DNA of 64,000 bases, from assembly GCA_944390715.1 (NCBI GenBank), contig CALXQS010000001.1, forward strand, positions 1 to 64,000. Direction: 5' to 3'. Under the pieces are notes generated by a model. The model did not search any database and had not been told where the DNA came from. It saw nothing but the letters and a program-made list of their open reading frames with translations. The stretch's first letter is position 1. Each line of letters opens with the position of its first letter. Shown piece after piece: positions 37,339 to 53,899 of this stretch. Made by a program: the position numbers and the translations under genes. The stretch is from an uncultured Duodenibacillus sp. (GTDB lineage: Bacteria; Pseudomonadota; Gammaproteobacteria; Burkholderiales; Burkholderiaceae_F).

Positions 37339-38394
37339 ATGCCTCTGTCCGCATTACTTGAGCGTGTCCATGCGCTCTACAAGCCCTGCGAATACCCTGC
37401 AGCCTTCTACCAGGCAAATCTCTGGCGTCAGTCTCGCCCTCTCGAAGGCTTGACCGTTCTTGATGCCACCCCCGTTTTCGACAATACCTTCACCAAGTAC
37501 ATCTCCCTTCTTGAAGCTGGAGCAAAACTCATTGTCGGCATAGACGACGTCATGCCCCGCAGCGAAGACTCTGTTGCCTACCTCAAGAAGGCCGGCATTG
37601 CCGTCGTCGCCCCAGAAGACGATGTCGGCGAAGTTGACCTTGTGCTTGACTGCGCCGCAGCCTATTCGCACCTCAATGCCCGCATCGGTTTTGTTGAACT
37701 CACCCGCTCAGGCGTCGACAAATACCGCGGCGTCGCCAAGCCCGTTTTTGTTGCTGACGCCGGCCGCATCAAACGCATCGAAACGTGTCTCGGCACCGGA
37801 GAAAGCTATTTCAGAGCAATGAACAAACTTGGCTTCGGCAGCTGGAAAAATAAGAAAATCGTCATTTTCGGCAGCGGCAAGGTCGGCACGGGCCTGATCA
37901 CTTATGCCCACCGCTACGGCTGCATCACGACCGTCGTCACGCGCCCGGCCGACATCCGTCCCGAGGTCGCCGCACTGGCGCATCGCGTCATCGCCGCCGA
38001 CGACAAGCAAGCAATTTGCCGCGTCGTGCTTGACGCTGATGCCGTCGTGACTGCCACGGGCGTTGCCGGCGCCCTCAAAGACAGCTGCCCGGCGCAAATC
38101 TTCATGCAATCCCGGGCGCTCATCGCCAACATGGGGGTTGAAGATGAATTTGGCGAGGATCTGCCGGACTCCCGCGTTCTGGAGCGAAAGCGGCCGATCA
38201 ACTTCATCCTGCACGATCCCACGCGCATTGAATATATCGATGCAACCATGGCGCTTCACAACGCTGGGGCGCTTTATTTGATTGAACATCCGCACGCGCA
38301 GGGCCTCATTGAGCCGCCGCATGAAATTGAGGAAGAGCTTCTTGAAGTAAGCCGGCGAAACGGCACCATTGCCGAAGAGCTCCAATACATCTGA
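37339..38394 (+). CDS. S-adenosylhomocysteine hydrolase-like NAD-binding protein, divergent active site
   Basis: 351 residues, shorter than SAH hydrolases (430-470). The C-terminal half has a Rossmann loop, VIFGSGKVGTGL near 175. Upstream, an ELTRSGV segment (120-126) and an ADAGRIKRIETCLGTGES segment (139-156) line up without gaps with the EETTTGV and NDS-K-D-GxxES segments of SAH hydrolase. In that alignment the catalytic Lys (K186 in human) becomes I144, with Lys next to it, and Asp190 becomes E148. The later NIGH segment becomes NMGVED. So it is a homologue with changed catalysis. It is followed after 37 bases by an MTA/SAH deaminase gene, which suggests it acts on SAH or its deaminated form. 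No strong ribosome site is seen at the ATG. Confidence 0.65.
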   Translation: MPLSALLERVHALYKPCEYPAAFYQANLWRQSRPLEGLTVLDATPVFDNTFTKYISLLEAGAKLIVGIDDVMPRSEDSVAYLKKAGIAVVAPEDDVGEVDLVLDCAAAYSHLNARIGFVELTRSGVDKYRGVAKPVFVADAGRIKRIETCLGTGESYFRAMNKLGFGSWKNKKIVIFGSGKVGTGLITYAHRYGCITTVVTRPADIRPEVAALAHRVIAADDKQAICRVVLDADAVVTATGVAGALKDSCPAQIFMQSRALIANMGVEDEFGEDLPDSRVLERKRPINFILHDPTRIEYIDATMALHNAGALYLIEHPHAQGLIEPPHEIEEELLEVSRRNGTIAEELQYI

Positions 38395-38431
38395 TTCTTT
38401 TCTCAACACTTAGCTTTTGATCCTTCGCACC

Positions 38432-39673
38432 ATGACGACGCTTCTTCTTAAAAACATCCTCCTTGACGGCCGCACCACCAACATTCTGATCAAAGACGGA
38501 CTTTTTGCAGACCTGAACGCAGCAGCCGATGCTGCCGCCGACAGCATTTACGACGCCTCGGGCGAGGCCATCGTGCCGAGCTTTTTTAATACGCACACGC
38601 ACGCAGCAATGACGCTTCTGCGCGGCTACGCCGACGACATGGAGCTCTTTACCTGGCTCAACGACCATATCTGGCCGTTCGAGGCCAAAATGACTGCTCA
38701 GGACATCTACAACGGCAGCCGCCTGGCCGTGCTTGAGATGATCCGCTCGGGCACGACATTTTTCTGCGATATGTACTGGATGATGGAAGAAACAGCCAAA
38801 GCTGTCGAAGAAATGGGCATTCGCGCCGCTCTCGGCGTCACGCTCATGGACCGGCTTGGAGAAGAGAAAATCGCAGCTGATCTGCGTTTCCTCGAATCCT
38901 GGAAGAGTCCCTGTGCAAACCGCGTAGAACTTGCCATCGCTCCGCACGCCGTCTACACCGCCGGACCAGAACTTCTGGAGCGCTGCGCGCAAGCCGCACG
39001 CAGCAACGGACAGCGACTCACCATCCATGTTTCTGAAACCCGCCAAGAAGTCGAAGACTGCATCCGCGCACGAGGCATGAGCCCTGTACGCTGGCTCGAC
39101 AAGCTCGGAGTGCTTGGTCCAAACGTCATTGCCGCGCACTGCGTTTATGTCGATCCGGAAGAAATGGACATCATGGCCGAGCGCGGAGTAACGGTTGCGC
39201 ACAACCCCTGCTCAAACATGAAGCTCGCCTCCGGCATTTTCCCGGCAGCAAAATTTGCCGCCTCCGGCTGCAACATCACCATCGGCACCGACGGCACCTC
39301 CTCCAACAACAATCTCGACATGCGCGAAGAGATGAAGTTTGCTTCATTGTTGGCAAAGGTCTCCAACAACAGTGAAACTCTGCCTGCTCAGGAAGCATTC
39401 AAATGGGCAACGGCCAACGGGGCGAAAGCTTTTGGGCTCAACGCCGGCGTCATTGAAAAAAGCGCTTTGGCCGACGCCGTCCTGCTCGATCTGAGCAACG
39501 AACGCCTGACCCCCAACTACAATCTGGTAAGCAACTGGGTTTACGCCGCCGACAGCCGCGCCATTTCAGGCGTGCTCTGCGACGGCCGCTTCGTCATGCA
39601 CAAGGGCATTGTGGAAAATGAAGAAGAAATTCTTGCCAAAGCGCGAGAATCCGTTGCACGCCTTGCCGGCTAA
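38432..39673 (+). CDS. 5'-methylthioadenosine/S-adenosylhomocysteine deaminase-like amidohydrolase
   Basis: 413 residues of the amidohydrolase superfamily. Metal and catalytic residues are visible: HTH in FFNTHTHAAMTLLRG, the His of TIHVSET (with Glu), AHCVYVDPEEM, and the Asp of IGTDGTSSNNNLDM. This set, with NNNLDM, is typical of MTA/SAH deaminases rather than cytosine deaminases or chlorohydrolases. It would convert SAH to S-inosylhomocysteine or MTA to methylthioinosine and release ammonia. The ATG at 38432 is preferred over a TTG at 38417. It is part of the insert between rpoC and rpsL, after the SAHH-like gene. Confidence 0.8.
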   Translation: MTTLLLKNILLDGRTTNILIKDGLFADLNAAADAAADSIYDASGEAIVPSFFNTHTHAAMTLLRGYADDMELFTWLNDHIWPFEAKMTAQDIYNGSRLAVLEMIRSGTTFFCDMYWMMEETAKAVEEMGIRAALGVTLMDRLGEEKIAADLRFLESWKSPCANRVELAIAPHAVYTAGPELLERCAQAARSNGQRLTIHVSETRQEVEDCIRARGMSPVRWLDKLGVLGPNVIAAHCVYVDPEEMDIMAERGVTVAHNPCSNMKLASGIFPAAKFAASGCNITIGTDGTSSNNNLDMREEMKFASLLAKVSNNSETLPAQEAFKWATANGAKAFGLNAGVIEKSALADAVLLDLSNERLTPNYNLVSNWVYAADSRAISGVLCDGRFVMHKGIVENEEEILAKARESVARLAG

Positions 39674-39729
39674 AAAAGTTCTTTCACCCGTTCTAGCTAT
39701 TTTCTCTTCTTATTTCGGGAGGCAAGCTG

Positions 39730-40878
39730 ATGCCATTGCTTATTAAAAATGCACATGTTTATGCTCCATGCCCTCTGGGTGCGGTTGACATCCTCATTGC
39801 TGCCGACAGAATCCTTGCCGTCGGCAAGAACCTCACAGCCGTGCTTCCCGAGATGGAAACAATTGACGCCACAGGCCTGATTGCAACCCCTGGTCTTTTC
39901 GATCTGCACATGCACGTTATCGGCGGAGGCGGCGTAAATGGCGCCGCAACGCGTGTGCCTGCTGCTGAATTGTCTGAGCTCATTGCCGCAGGGACGACTC
40001 ACGTGGCCGGCGTTCTCGGCACTGACGTCATCTCACGCACTCTGCCGGATCTTCTGGCCAAAATCCATGCATTGAATGCTTGCGGACTCAATGCGTGGAT
40101 GTACACCTCGAACTACCGTTACCCGCCGAGCACTCTCACCAAGACCGTCATGGACGATCTGATCTGCATTCCCGAGTGTCTGGGCGTAAAAATCGCCTTG
40201 GGAGACCTGTTTGGTTCCTTCCCAACAATGCAAAACATCTTGAGTCTCTTGGCAGACATCCGGCTGGCTGGCACCCTGGCAGGGAAAATCGGCCTGTTGC
40301 ACGTACATTTGGGCGATTTGCTTTCAACTTTCGATATCTTCGACGAAATTGAACGTCAGGGCTTTCCTCTGAAAAAGCACGTGCTGCCCACGCATTGCGG
40401 CCGTTCGCCTCAGATTTTTGAACGTGCATGCGCCTTTGCTCGCGCCGGCGGCATGATCGACTTCACGACAGGCGGAGGCTGTGCCTGCGAACCCGCATCG
40501 GTTTCGGTCATGCGCGCTCTTGACGCCGGCGTGCCGCTCGCACAGATCACGCTCTCAACGGATGCGCACGGCGCCAAACCCCGATTTGATGAAAATGGCC
40601 GCATGACGGGCTACGCCGTCATTGATGTTGCAGGAAACCTCCAGCAAGTCAAGGCTCTGGTCGGAGAGCACGGACTTGCTCTGCAATCAGCTCTTGCGCT
40701 GGTAACCGAAAACCCTGCCCGCCATCTCGGACTTGCCGGTCACGGAATCATTTGCCCCAATGCCGCGGCAAGCGTGTGTTTGATGAGTGAAGATCTCGAT
40801 CCGAAATATGTCATCAGCCGCGGTCAAGTCCTAATGCGCAACGGCGACATCATCGTCAAGGGGCTCTACGAAAAATAA
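39730..40878 (+). CDS. Isoaspartyl-dipeptidase-like amidohydrolase (IadA family)
   Basis: 382 residues (E. coli IadA 390). The metal site is complete: D58-x-H60-x-H62 in FDLHMHVIGGGG, the carboxylated Lys in GVKIALGD, His in LHVHLGD, His in LPTHCGRSPQ and Asp in STDAHG. IadA splits beta-aspartyl dipeptides from damaged proteins. However, the Glu that follows GGGG in IadA and binds the substrate amino group is Val69 here (GGGGVNG), so the substrate may differ. GGGAGG lies 7 bases before the ATG. It ends the three-gene unit, with a terminator at 40917-40960. Confidence 0.72.
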   Translation: MPLLIKNAHVYAPCPLGAVDILIAADRILAVGKNLTAVLPEMETIDATGLIATPGLFDLHMHVIGGGGVNGAATRVPAAELSELIAAGTTHVAGVLGTDVISRTLPDLLAKIHALNACGLNAWMYTSNYRYPPSTLTKTVMDDLICIPECLGVKIALGDLFGSFPTMQNILSLLADIRLAGTLAGKIGLLHVHLGDLLSTFDIFDEIERQGFPLKKHVLPTHCGRSPQIFERACAFARAGGMIDFTTGGGCACEPASVSVMRALDAGVPLAQITLSTDAHGAKPRFDENGRMTGYAVIDVAGNLQQVKALVGEHGLALQSALALVTENPARHLGLAGHGIICPNAAASVCLMSEDLDPKYVISRGQVLMRNGDIIVKGLYEK

Positions 40879-40916
40879 TAAAATTAACAAACGTTGATCG
40901 CTATTTAACGATATTT

Positions 40917-40960
40917 GCGCGCAGAAAACAAAATCATCTGTTTGTTCTGCGCGCTTTTTT
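40917..40960 (+). terminator. Intrinsic terminator of the SAHH-like/deaminase/IadA-like unit
   Basis: GCGCGCAGAA (40917-40926) pairs with TTCTGCGCGC (40945-40954), with further A/T pairing inside, followed by six T. The remaining gap to 41160 holds no gene; a TATACT-like -10 stands about 45 bases before the next gene. Confidence 0.9.
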
Positions 40961-41160
40961 CATTCACGGGCAATTTCGACATTTTTAGTTTTCTCATGTT
41001 CTCGCATGACATTGACGTCCATGGCAGGACTTCAAATTTCCAGCCATGTCAATTCAAATGTTTGAATAGTAAAACTCACCTGTCTCGCCAAGTTTGCCGC
41101 CGCAGTTCTCTATACTTGAAGCATTTCTTGCAACTGTCTTTTGACTGAGGAGCGATACTC

Positions 41161-41583
41161 ATGCACAAACGAACCTTACTGCTGGCGGCCGCAGCCTTTT
41201 GCTCTGCTTCACTGGTCGGCTGCGGCCTTCCTCAGCCGCTCAAAATGCCTGGCGAACAACTGGTCGCCTCCAATGTCTCCGAGAAAACGATCCGCGAGGC
41301 CATCCTCAAAGCGGCAGCACTCCGCAGCTGGCGTATTGTCCAGGAAGCTCCCGGCTCCGTTGTTCTTGCTTACCCCGACAATCAGCGAGCCACCCGCTAC
41401 GAAGCAACTTTCGAGGTGCTCTATAGCGCAAAATCCTATCGAATTCGTTACCTGAGCAGCTACGGTCTTGATGAAAAGCCCAATTGCGAAGGAACCACCC
41501 CCTGTCTGCACAGAAACGTCAACAAGTGGGTGGCCAACCTGAACATGGACATCCAGCGCTACATTTCCGGCTTATATCGTTGA
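41161..41583 (+). CDS. Small exported lipoprotein of unknown function
   Basis: 140 residues. The signal (KRTLLLAAAAFCSASLVGC) has a lipobox with lipidated C21. The mature part is a compact alpha/beta domain: SEKTIREAILKAAALRSW, a VVLAY strand, then YSAKSYRIRYLSS and a C-terminal RNVNKWVANLNMDIQRYI helix. Similar small lipoproteins with a final NKW..NL motif are common in Burkholderiales, without known role. A GAGGAG sequence is 6-11 bases before the ATG. It lies in the insert between rpoC and rpsL. Confidence 0.7.
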   Translation: MHKRTLLLAAAAFCSASLVGCGLPQPLKMPGEQLVASNVSEKTIREAILKAAALRSWRIVQEAPGSVVLAYPDNQRATRYEATFEVLYSAKSYRIRYLSSYGLDEKPNCEGTTPCLHRNVNKWVANLNMDIQRYISGLYR

Positions 41584-41828
41584 TCAGAAATCGTCATTTG
41601 CAAAAAATATATATAGTTTGAACATTCGAACTTTTATTTTCCGCAGTCTTGGCCGTCTCAAATCCCTTATTCACAGCGGAAAAATCGAAATATTTGGACA
41701 AACATCTGCGCGCATTGTTTACTCCGACCTTCACCAGCTTTGCACGGAAAGCACTAGACTGAGAATAAGCAATTAACCAGTTGATGCTGCAGCTGCGCAG
41801 CTTCGGCAATTTTCCGGAGGGCTTTGCC

Positions 41829-42254
41829 ATGCTTACACGCCGTCAAATTCTTATTGGCACAGCAGCATTCGCCGCTACGGGGACGACATCAAGCCTCCTT
41901 TGGGCTGCCGACGACCGACTCCTCAGCGATATTCTTATCGGCATCACTGATGCCGTCACGCGTTCATATATTCGCGAACACTGGCGTGAAGGCCGCTGGG
42001 ATGGCCGTTACTGGTGGCACAGCGGCCGTCGTTACTCTATGGATGAGTACCGTCGCTATCTGGCGGGACGCGCGCGCCCAACGCCGCCACCGCCCCCGCC
42101 TCCCGCTGCGGCTCCTCGCCCGCCGGCTCCCGGACGCGGACCCGGCCCTGGACGCGGTCCTGGGAATCCGCCTCCACATGGAAAAGGTCCGGGAAATCCG
42201 GGTAGAGGTCCTGGCGGTCCCGGCAAAGGTCCACACGGGCCCGGACCTCGCTAG
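41829..42254 (+). CDS. Exported Gly/Pro-rich protein with a Tat-like leader
   Basis: 141 residues. The start MLTRRQILIGTAAFAATG is a twin-arginine leader with TRRQILIG. Residues 30-75 are a charged, Tyr/Trp-rich stretch (REHWREGRWDGRYWWHSGRRY). From about 82 to the end it is a run of Pro and Gly with Arg and Lys (GRGPGPGRGPGNP type), unstructured and strongly basic. The ribosome site is CGGAGG. It lies just before the rpoC end, converging with it on a shared terminator. A second exported protein of like composition is at 57681-58169. Function unknown. Confidence 0.65.
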   Translation: MLTRRQILIGTAAFAATGTTSSLLWAADDRLLSDILIGITDAVTRSYIREHWREGRWDGRYWWHSGRRYSMDEYRRYLAGRARPTPPPPPPPAAAPRPPAPGRGPGPGRGPGNPPPHGKGPGNPGRGPGGPGKGPHGPGPR

Positions 42255-42267
42255 TCCTGCATAAACG

Positions 42268-42324
42268 AAAAGAGGCGACAGACAGAACTCTCAAAAAGTT
42301 TTCTGCTGATCGCCTCTTTTTTTT
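42268..42324. terminator. Bidirectional terminator shared with rpoC
   Basis: AAAAGAGGCGA (42268-42278) pairs with TCGCCTCTTTT (42310-42320). Eight T in total end it on the plus strand and four T on the minus strand, so it can serve both the Gly/Pro-rich gene and rpoC. Confidence 0.85.
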
Positions 42325-42327
42325 ATC

Positions 42328-42352
42328 TCGGCAGCTGTCGCCAGCTGCCGAG
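42328..42352 (-). other. Second stem-loop behind rpoC
   Basis: CTCGGCAGCT (42328-42337) and AGCTGCCGAG (42343-42352) form a perfect 10-bp stem with a 5-base loop, 19 bases past the rpoC stop and just before the terminator. No T run follows; it may protect the 3' end. Confidence 0.5.
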
Positions 42353-42370
42353 TTCCGAGTCAAGCAAAAG

Positions 42371-46768
<4,398 letters not shown>

Positions 46769-46774
46769 GAGAAT

Positions 46775-50956
<4,182 letters not shown>

Positions 50957-51040
50957 GGACACTCCGTTCAAGGCGATGGGAGGAAATACGCTTGTGGGTC
51001 AAGGATTTAGACGAATGTACTTTCAAATCGCAGGGACGCG

Positions 51041-51081
51041 AAAAGCCGCCCGGGCAATACAACGTATTGCGCCCGTGCGGC
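51041..51081 (-). terminator. Leader stem-loop with T run upstream of rpoB (possible attenuator)
   Basis: On the minus strand GCCGC-A-CGGGC-GC-AATAC pairs with GTATTGCCCGGGCGGC, with a small bulge, and TTTT follows. It lies between the rpoB promoter and the start codon, 85 bases upstream of rpoB. It could tune rpoBC relative to rplJL. Confidence 0.55.
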
Positions 51082-51147
51082 ACATATTCGTCTTGTTCTG
51101 TTTGTTCAGATCGATCATCCAGACCTTGACTTTGAACTGGGTCTTTT

Positions 51148-51175
51148 ATTATAGCAGGCCCACTTCAAAATCCAA
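51148..51175 (-). promoter_or_regulatory. rpoBC promoter in the rplL-rpoB gap
   Basis: On the minus strand TATAAT (51148-51153) is preceded by TGC, an extended -10, and TTGGAT (51170-51175) lies 16 bases upstream. The -35 overlaps a CAAGCCGCC/GGCGGCTTG stem-loop (51173-51181 with 51197-51205). It gives rpoBC a start of its own in addition to read-through from rplJL. Confidence 0.7.
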
Positions 51176-51212
51176 GCCGCCAAAAGATTTTTTCCTGGCG
51201 GCTTGAACTCTT

Positions 51213-51238
51213 GAGTGCCTGAAGTGAATCAGGCACTC
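51213..51238 (-). other. Stem-loop behind rplL
   Basis: GAGTGCCTG (51213-51221) and CAGGCACTC (51230-51238) form a perfect 9-bp stem with an 8-base loop, 18 bases after the rplL stop. No T run follows. In E. coli an attenuator and an RNase III site lie in the same gap; this may be the processing signal. Confidence 0.5.
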
Positions 51239-51256
51239 GATAAAAGCGACTCAAAA

Positions 51257-51637
51257 TTACTTGAGTTCAGCCTTGGCGCCGGCAGCCTCGAGCTTCTTCT
51301 TGAGGTCTTCGGCTTCAGCCTTGGCAACGCCTTCCTTAACAGCCTTGGGAGCGCCTTCGACGAGGTCCTTGGCTTCCTTCAGGCCGAGGCCGGTGATTTC
51401 ACGAACAGCCTTAATAACGGCGATCTTGTTCGAGCCGATTTCGGACAGAACGACGTCGAATTCGGTCTTTTCTTCAGCGGCAGGAGCAGCGGCACCAGCG
51501 GCAGGGCCAGCAACAGCAACAGCAGCAGCGGCAGCGCTAACACCGAACTTTTCTTCCATCATCTTGATGAGTTCGCTGATTTCGAGGACGGTCTTGGAAG
51601 CAATCGCTTCAAGGATTTCTTCATTGGTCAGGGCCAT
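51257..51637 (-). CDS. rplL: 50S ribosomal protein L7/L12
   Basis: 126 residues (E. coli 121). The N-terminal dimerisation domain ([20 protein letters not shown]), an Ala/Pro/Gly-rich hinge (about 36-54) and the C-terminal factor-binding domain ([29 protein letters not shown]) are seen. It binds L10 in several copies and recruits GTPases. It lies 43 bases after rplJ. Confidence 0.98.
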   Translation of the reverse strand: MALTNEEILEAIASKTVLEISELIKMMEEKFGVSAAAAAVAVAGPAAGAAAPAAEEKTEFDVVLSEIGSNKIAVIKAVREITGLGLKEAKDLVEGAPKAVKEGVAKAEAEDLKKKLEAAGAKAELK

Positions 51638-51680
51638 TTTTGACTCCGTAACGTATTGTGTAGTTGAATTGTTTGATTAA

Positions 51681-52211
51681 TTAGGCAGCAGCCTTTTCTT
51701 GGGCATCGCGATAAGCAGCCACGGTGCGGACGAAGCGCGCAGGCACTTCGTTGATCGTGCGGACGAACTTGGCGATCGGTTCGTTCATGGTAGCCATCAA
51801 CTTGGCAAGGAGTTCGTCGCGGCTCGGCATCGAGGCGAGCTGTTCAACACCAGCCACGTCCATGACGTAGTTGGCCATTGCACCGCCCTTGATGATGAGC
51901 TTGTCGTTCGTCTTTGCAAAGTTGTGGAGAACCTTCGCGGCGGCCACCGGGTCAGCAGACAAGCTGTAGATGAGCGGACCGACAAACTTGTCGGCAAGCC
52001 CTTCATACGGCGTACCTGCAACGGCACGGCGAACCAGCGTGTTCTTCACCACACGCAACTGCACACCCTGCTTGCGCGCATCAGCGCGAAGCTTGGTGAT
52101 TGCTTCAACGGTCAGCCCACGGTATTCAGCGATCACGATCGCAGAGCTCTGCGCAACAAGAGCGCTCATCTCTTCGATCACTGCCGCTTTGTCTTGACGA
52201 TTAAGACCCAT
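51681..52211 (-). CDS. rplJ: 50S ribosomal protein L10
   Basis: 176 residues. The start at 52211 ([19 protein letters not shown]) matches the family; nine extra upstream codons are rejected. [20 protein letters not shown] and KVVKNTL-like [12 protein letters not shown] are typical, and the C-terminal helix carries the L12 dimers. In proteobacteria L10 represses its own operon by binding the leader, here 52212-52655. Confidence 0.97.
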   Translation of the reverse strand: MGLNRQDKAAVIEEMSALVAQSSAIVIAEYRGLTVEAITKLRADARKQGVQLRVVKNTLVRRAVAGTPYEGLADKFVGPLIYSLSADPVAAAKVLHNFAKTNDKLIIKGGAMANYVMDVAGVEQLASMPSRDELLAKLMATMNEPIAKFVRTINEVPARFVRTVAAYRDAQEKAAA

Positions 52212-52655
52212 GGTCTGGCTCCACTCAGAGGTGCACATCGAAAAGCCTCGTCGCTGACGACGTCAGCCCTTCTCCGCACACCGGTTCTTCAATAACCGGT
52301 TGAACCCTTTCTGAGAGCAGTTCGTGCGGTGCCGATGAAAATTTCAACACACAACACTTATATCTCTCTTTGAGGTTTAAACCGTCTGCGCTGGACATCT
52401 TGTCGGTTGTTTTCTGCTGTCGGTTTTCAACGCATCCAGCCAGTCAAACCCAAGATAATTAAAGAATCAGTCCTGATTGCTCTGAACTTCATCCTCCAGC
52501 GGTCTTTGACAGCAGCCTGACCTTCTGCAGGTCAGACCACCCAAAGCCCTCGAGGCCTCACGACCTCTGTTTTCAGCGCTCCGTACGGCAACCCTAAAGA
52601 TCGCCGCACGGCAAACACGCGCTGACAGTGTTTTTTACTTCCGCCTTTCCCCGAA
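52212..52655 (-). promoter_or_regulatory. Long structured leader of rplJ-rplL (candidate L10 leader)
   Basis: 444 bases between rplA and rplJ without a gene. Near rplJ there are clear stem-loops: ACCGGTT/AACCGGT (52280-52286 with 52294-52300) and GCTGAC/GTCAGC (52253-52258 with 52262-52267); farther up a CTGACCT/AGGTCAG stem is seen. The position matches the L10-binding leader of E. coli. I did not identify a kink-turn or a clear promoter, so its exact working is inferred. Confidence 0.45.
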
Positions 52656-53345
52656 TTAGATCGAAGAAACATCCACGCGGGCACCGATGCCCATCGTCGA
52701 GCTCACGGAAATCTTGCGCAGGTACACGCCCTTCTGGCTAGCGGGCTTGAGCTTGTTGAGCTGATCCACGATAGCCTTGACATTGGCAGCCAAACGTTCG
52801 GTCTCGAACGAAGCGCGGCCAACCGGTGCGTGAACGATGCCGGCCTTGTCGGCGCGGAAGCGCACCTGACCAGCCTTGGCGTTCTTGACAGCCTGAGCCA
52901 CGTTCGGCGTCACGGTGCCGACCTTCGGATTCGGCATCAAGCCGCGCGGACCAAGAATCTGGCCGAGCTGACCCACAACGCGCATGGCATCCGGAGATGC
53001 GATGACAACGTCGAAGTCCATGCGGCCGCTCTTGACTTCAGCAGCCAAATCGTCGAAACCGACGATGTCGGCGCCGGCAGCCTTGGCCTCTTCAGCCTTG
53101 GCGCCCTGCGTGAACACAGCCACGCGAACGGTCTTGCCAGTGCCTTCAGGCATCACGACTGCACCGCGAATAGCCTGATCGGACTTGCGGGGATCAATGC
53201 CGAGCTGAACGGCAATGTCCACGGATTCGTCAAACTTGGCATTGGCGCAAGCCTTGACAGCGTCCAGAGCATCGTTCAAAGCGAACGGCTTGGAGAGATC
53301 GTACTTGGCCGTAATGGCCTTCATGCGCTTGGAAATCTTTGCCAT
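52656..53345 (-). CDS. rplA: 50S ribosomal protein L1
   Basis: 229 residues (E. coli 234). The start [42 protein letters not shown] (key run [11 protein letters not shown]) and [19 protein letters not shown] identify it. It forms the mobile L1 stalk and in E. coli represses rplKA. It is two bases behind rplK. Confidence 0.98.
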   Translation of the reverse strand: MAKISKRMKAITAKYDLSKPFALNDALDAVKACANAKFDESVDIAVQLGIDPRKSDQAIRGAVVMPEGTGKTVRVAVFTQGAKAEEAKAAGADIVGFDDLAAEVKSGRMDFDVVIASPDAMRVVGQLGQILGPRGLMPNPKVGTVTPNVAQAVKNAKAGQVRFRADKAGIVHAPVGRASFETERLAANVKAIVDQLNKLKPASQKGVYLRKISVSSTMGIGARVDVSSI

Positions 53346-53347
53346 GA

Positions 53348-53779
53348 TTACAGACCCTCCACCGTAATGCCCATGGAACGAGCCGAGCCAGCGATCGTGC
53401 GCACGGCAGCGTCAAGATCAGCAGCCGTCAGATCGGGTTCCTTCATCTTGGCGATTTCTTCGGCCTGCGCACGCGTAATCTTGCCGACCTTGTCGGTGTG
53501 CGGACGTGCAGAACCCTTGGTGATCTTTGCAGCCTTCTTGATGAGGATGGTTGCCGGAGGCGTCTTCATCACAAAGGTGAAAGACTTGTCAGCATAGGCA
53601 GTAATCACGCACGGAATCGGAAGACCGGGCTCCATGCCCTGCGTCTTGGCGTTGAACGCCTTGCAGAATTCCATGATGTTCAGGCCGCGCTGACCAAGAG
53701 CCGGACCAATTGGGGGCGAGGGATTGGCTTTGCCTGCAGGAACCTGCAGCTTGATAAAGCCGACAATTTTCTTTGCCAT
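53348..53779 (-). CDS. rplK: 50S ribosomal protein L11
   Basis: 143 residues (E. coli 142). [26 protein letters not shown] (key run [17 protein letters not shown]), with the prolines that bind thiostrepton, and the C-terminal [20 protein letters not shown] identify it. It sits in the GTPase-associated centre and is needed for RelA activation. It has its own promoter at 53852-53880. Confidence 0.98.
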   Translation of the reverse strand: MAKKIVGFIKLQVPAGKANPSPPIGPALGQRGLNIMEFCKAFNAKTQGMEPGLPIPCVITAYADKSFTFVMKTPPATILIKKAAKITKGSARPHTDKVGKITRAQAEEIAKMKEPDLTAADLDAAVRTIAGSARSMGITVEGL

Positions 53780-53851
53780 GTTAAGTTCTCCCTGGGTTCA
53801 AACGCCCGATCACCGCGACCAGGCTCCCCAGATAAAATCAGAAAGGACGCG

Positions 53852-53890
53852 ATTATGCCTGAGTTTTTTTTAAATTGCAAATCTCAGGCA
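53852..53890 (-). promoter_or_regulatory. rplKA(JL) promoter overlapped by an inverted repeat
   Basis: On the minus strand TTGCAA (53875-53880) and CATAAT (53852-53857) are 17 bases apart. TGCCTGAG (53856-53863) and CTCAGGCA (53883-53890) form a perfect 8-bp dyad that brackets the -35. It lies directly behind the nusG stop. Confidence 0.7.
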
Positions 53891-53899
53891 TTGATTTCG

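Noticed and set aside
40915..41148. 77-codon frame on the plus strand in the gap after the IadA-like gene
   Set aside because: It begins inside the terminator stem and its composition is unlike that of the neighbouring genes.
41584..41828. GTTTGAA-CA-TTCGAAC dyad in an AT-rich gap
   Set aside because: One mismatch in short arms and no clear promoter beside it; the gap shows nothing else I can support.
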